From the NCBI RefSeq assembly GCF_029945885.1, contig NZ_JAQSDK010000026.1, positions 62,001 through 126,000 on the forward strand: a stretch of DNA of 64,000 bases. The letters are read 5' to 3'. The number at the start of each line of letters is the position of its first letter. The stretch's first letter is position 1. This DNA comes from Brevundimonas sp. Its GTDB lineage: Bacteria; Pseudomonadota; Alphaproteobacteria; Caulobacterales; Caulobacteraceae. The notes beneath the pieces were generated by a model. It ran no database searches, was not told where the DNA came from, and was given only the letters and a program-made list of their open reading frames with translations. Shown one piece after another: positions 62,791 to 64,000 of the stretch. Position numbers and translations under genes: made by a program.

Positions 62791-64000
62791 ATGGCCGCTG
62801 AACTTCCCCGGCTTGAGTTCCACGGTCAGTTTCCGCTTGTGTTTCCGGGCGTGGGGCGGGTGATCAGGGATCCAACCCGCTACTGGCCACCGGAGATTCT
62901 GCAGCAGTCGGTGACCGAGGCGCGGGCGGGCGGCAAGCGACTGGTGCTGTTGGCCTCGCCCGAAAGCGTCAGTGAAATCCTGCTCAACCAGGGGGGAGGT
63001 TTCCCGCGAGCGCGTCTGCATGACCGGATGCTGGGGGCCTCCTACGGCGATAATCTCGTGCGGGGCGACCGGGCCGACTGGCGGCAGCAGCGTCGACAGG
63101 TGATGGCTCCGTTCCAGGCCCCGGAGGCCGCGGCCCCGGAGGCCCGGATCGCGATGGCCTGCAGGCGGATTGTCGATGAGTGGGGCGCGGCGGCAGACGG
63201 GCAGCCGGTCGACATCCTGCGCGACGCCCGGCGGCTGACTCTCGACAGTCTGTGGCGGAGCTTCTTCTGCGATGAGACCTCATGCGGCGTGGTCGAGCCG
63301 CTGGTCGAGGAAACGGCCGTGACGATAGACGCGCATGAGGACGCGCCCCTGATCCGTCATCTGGAGGACCTGCGCCCTCTGGCGGCCCTGGCCCGGCAGC
63401 GGGAACAGGCCCGGCTTTCGGGCAGGACCGATGCCGACGATTCCGGGCTGGATCTCAATACGATGCTGCTGTTCCTGCACGCCGGGCACGACAATGTCGC
63501 CGCGACCCTGGCCTGGGTCCTCTGGCTGATGGCGCAGTATCCGCAGGCGCAGGCGCGGGTTCGCGAGGAATGGCGGCGCGGCCGGGCGCAGCGGGCGCGG
63601 GGCGGCCTGGACAGCGGAGCCTATCCGCTGAGCCGTGCGGTGATCAGCGAGACCCTGCGCCTGTATCCGCCGATCATGCATCTGATCCGTGAGGTCACAA
63701 CCGACATCGAGGTCGAGGGCCAAACCCTCGCCGGCGGCTTCACGACCGTGCTGAGCCTGTATGCGATGCACCGGAATCAGCAGTGGTGGGACCGGCCGGA
63801 TGCGTTTGAGCCGTCCCGCTTCCTTGAAGGCGGCAACACTGTGCGCCACCGGTCGGTATGGCTTCCGTTCGGTACCGGCCCGCGCGGCTGTGTCGGGTCG
63901 ATGTTTGCCCGGACCGAGCTGATCCTGGCGGTCGGCTCCATCCTCGAGCGGTTCGAACTTTTGCCGAATCCGGGACACCCCATGGGCTGCCGCGTCGATT
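62791..64000 (+). CDS. Cytochrome P450, 3' end outside window
   Basis: I translated this myself because the gene leaves the window; 403 codons are visible. I-helix LHAGHDNVAATLAW (AGHDN in place of AGHET), the ExxR helix ETLRLYPPIMHLIREV, the FEPSRFLEG meander and heme loop LPFGTGPRGCVGS with Cys367 are all in order. It should be a soluble class I P450 needing ferredoxin and reductase; fpr lies 5 kb away. ATG 62791 is preceded by AAGGA at longer than usual distance. Only some tens of C-terminal residues are missing. Substrate unknown. Confidence 0.93.
   Translation, partial: MAAELPRLEFHGQFPLVFPGVGRVIRDPTRYWPPEILQQSVTEARAGGKRLVLLASPESVSEILLNQGGGFPRARLHDRMLGASYGDNLVRGDRADWRQQRRQVMAPFQAPEAAAPEARIAMACRRIVDEWGAAADGQPVDILRDARRLTLDSLWRSFFCDETSCGVVEPLVEETAVTIDAHEDAPLIRHLEDLRPLAALARQREQARLSGRTDADDSGLDLNTMLLFLHAGHDNVAATLAWVLWLMAQYPQAQARVREEWRRGRAQRARGGLDSGAYPLSRAVISETLRLYPPIMHLIREVTTDIEVEGQTLAGGFTTVLSLYAMHRNQQWWDRPDAFEPSRFLEGGNTVRHRSVWLPFGTGPRGCVGSMFARTELILAVGSILERFELLPNPGHPMGCRVD

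Overview
This is a high-GC window whose gene content points to an alphaproteobacterium of the Caulobacterales, most likely Brevundimonas. The signs are a FecI/FecR/TonB-receptor cascade, many S9 peptidases, densely packed genes with ATGA/GTGA/TTGA overlaps, leaderless-looking starts and GTG/TTG initiation. The taxonomic call is an inference from content, not from a marker gene.

Layout. (1) 1-6.2 kb: a left-going ECF sigma - FecR - STN-type TonB receptor - S9 peptidase cluster. The peptidase is cut by the window edge. (2) 6.6-13.8 kb: a small LuxR-HTH protein, a DUF7662 protein, an autoregulated marR-DUF1772 pair, an OmpR/EnvZ-like two-component system, two exported proteins (one with four EF-hands), a fatty acid hydroxylase and an esterase-like hydrolase. 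(3) 13.8-14.6 kb: debris of a tryptophan halogenase. (4) 14.7-22.5 kb: a TetR-controlled RND efflux system with a divergent outer-membrane factor, then two Ala-rich helical envelope proteins. (5) 22.5-26 kb: an IS481 element, an HxlR/NmrA pair and a degenerate IS5 element.

(6) 26-39.3 kb: two alpha/beta hydrolases and a GST facing a TetR gene, then a tightly overlapping acyclic-terpene-type (Atu) operon. It holds carboxylase beta, acyl-CoA dehydrogenase, hydratase, biotin carboxylase, AtuA, a second dehydrogenase and an acyl-CoA ligase. (7) 39.4-52.3 kb: an IS3 scar, then a full Pseudomonas GPo1/OCT-type alkane module. alkBGHJLK runs leftwards; alkT, a DUF2147 gene and the MalT-type regulator alkS run rightwards. 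Together these would take medium-chain alkanes to acyl-CoA: AlkL uptake, AlkB/AlkG/AlkT hydroxylation, AlkJ, AlkH, AlkK. The Atu enzymes would handle methyl-branched terpenoid acids.

(8) 52.3-56.2 kb: nested mobile-element wreckage (IS5, an IS110 5' fragment, a deleted IS21, a traG/virD4 3' fragment), an excisionase-like HTH gene, short clustered repeats and tRNA-Lys(CUU). (9) 56.4-64 kb: ordinary chromosome with an HPt protein, chorismate mutase, ferredoxin-NADP reductase, a dipeptidyl-peptidase IV-like enzyme, a lipoprotein amidase, a spermidine-synthase-like protein and a cytochrome P450 cut by the right edge.

The catabolic and efflux block of about 48 kb lies between two similar direct repeats of about 200 bp (6802-7012 and 55421-55620). 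Each spans the 3' end of a LuxR-HTH gene. Together with the tRNA-Lys, the xis-like gene and the traG fragment, this suggests a decayed, repeatedly invaded genomic island. No integrase, CRISPR array, rRNA or origin was seen.
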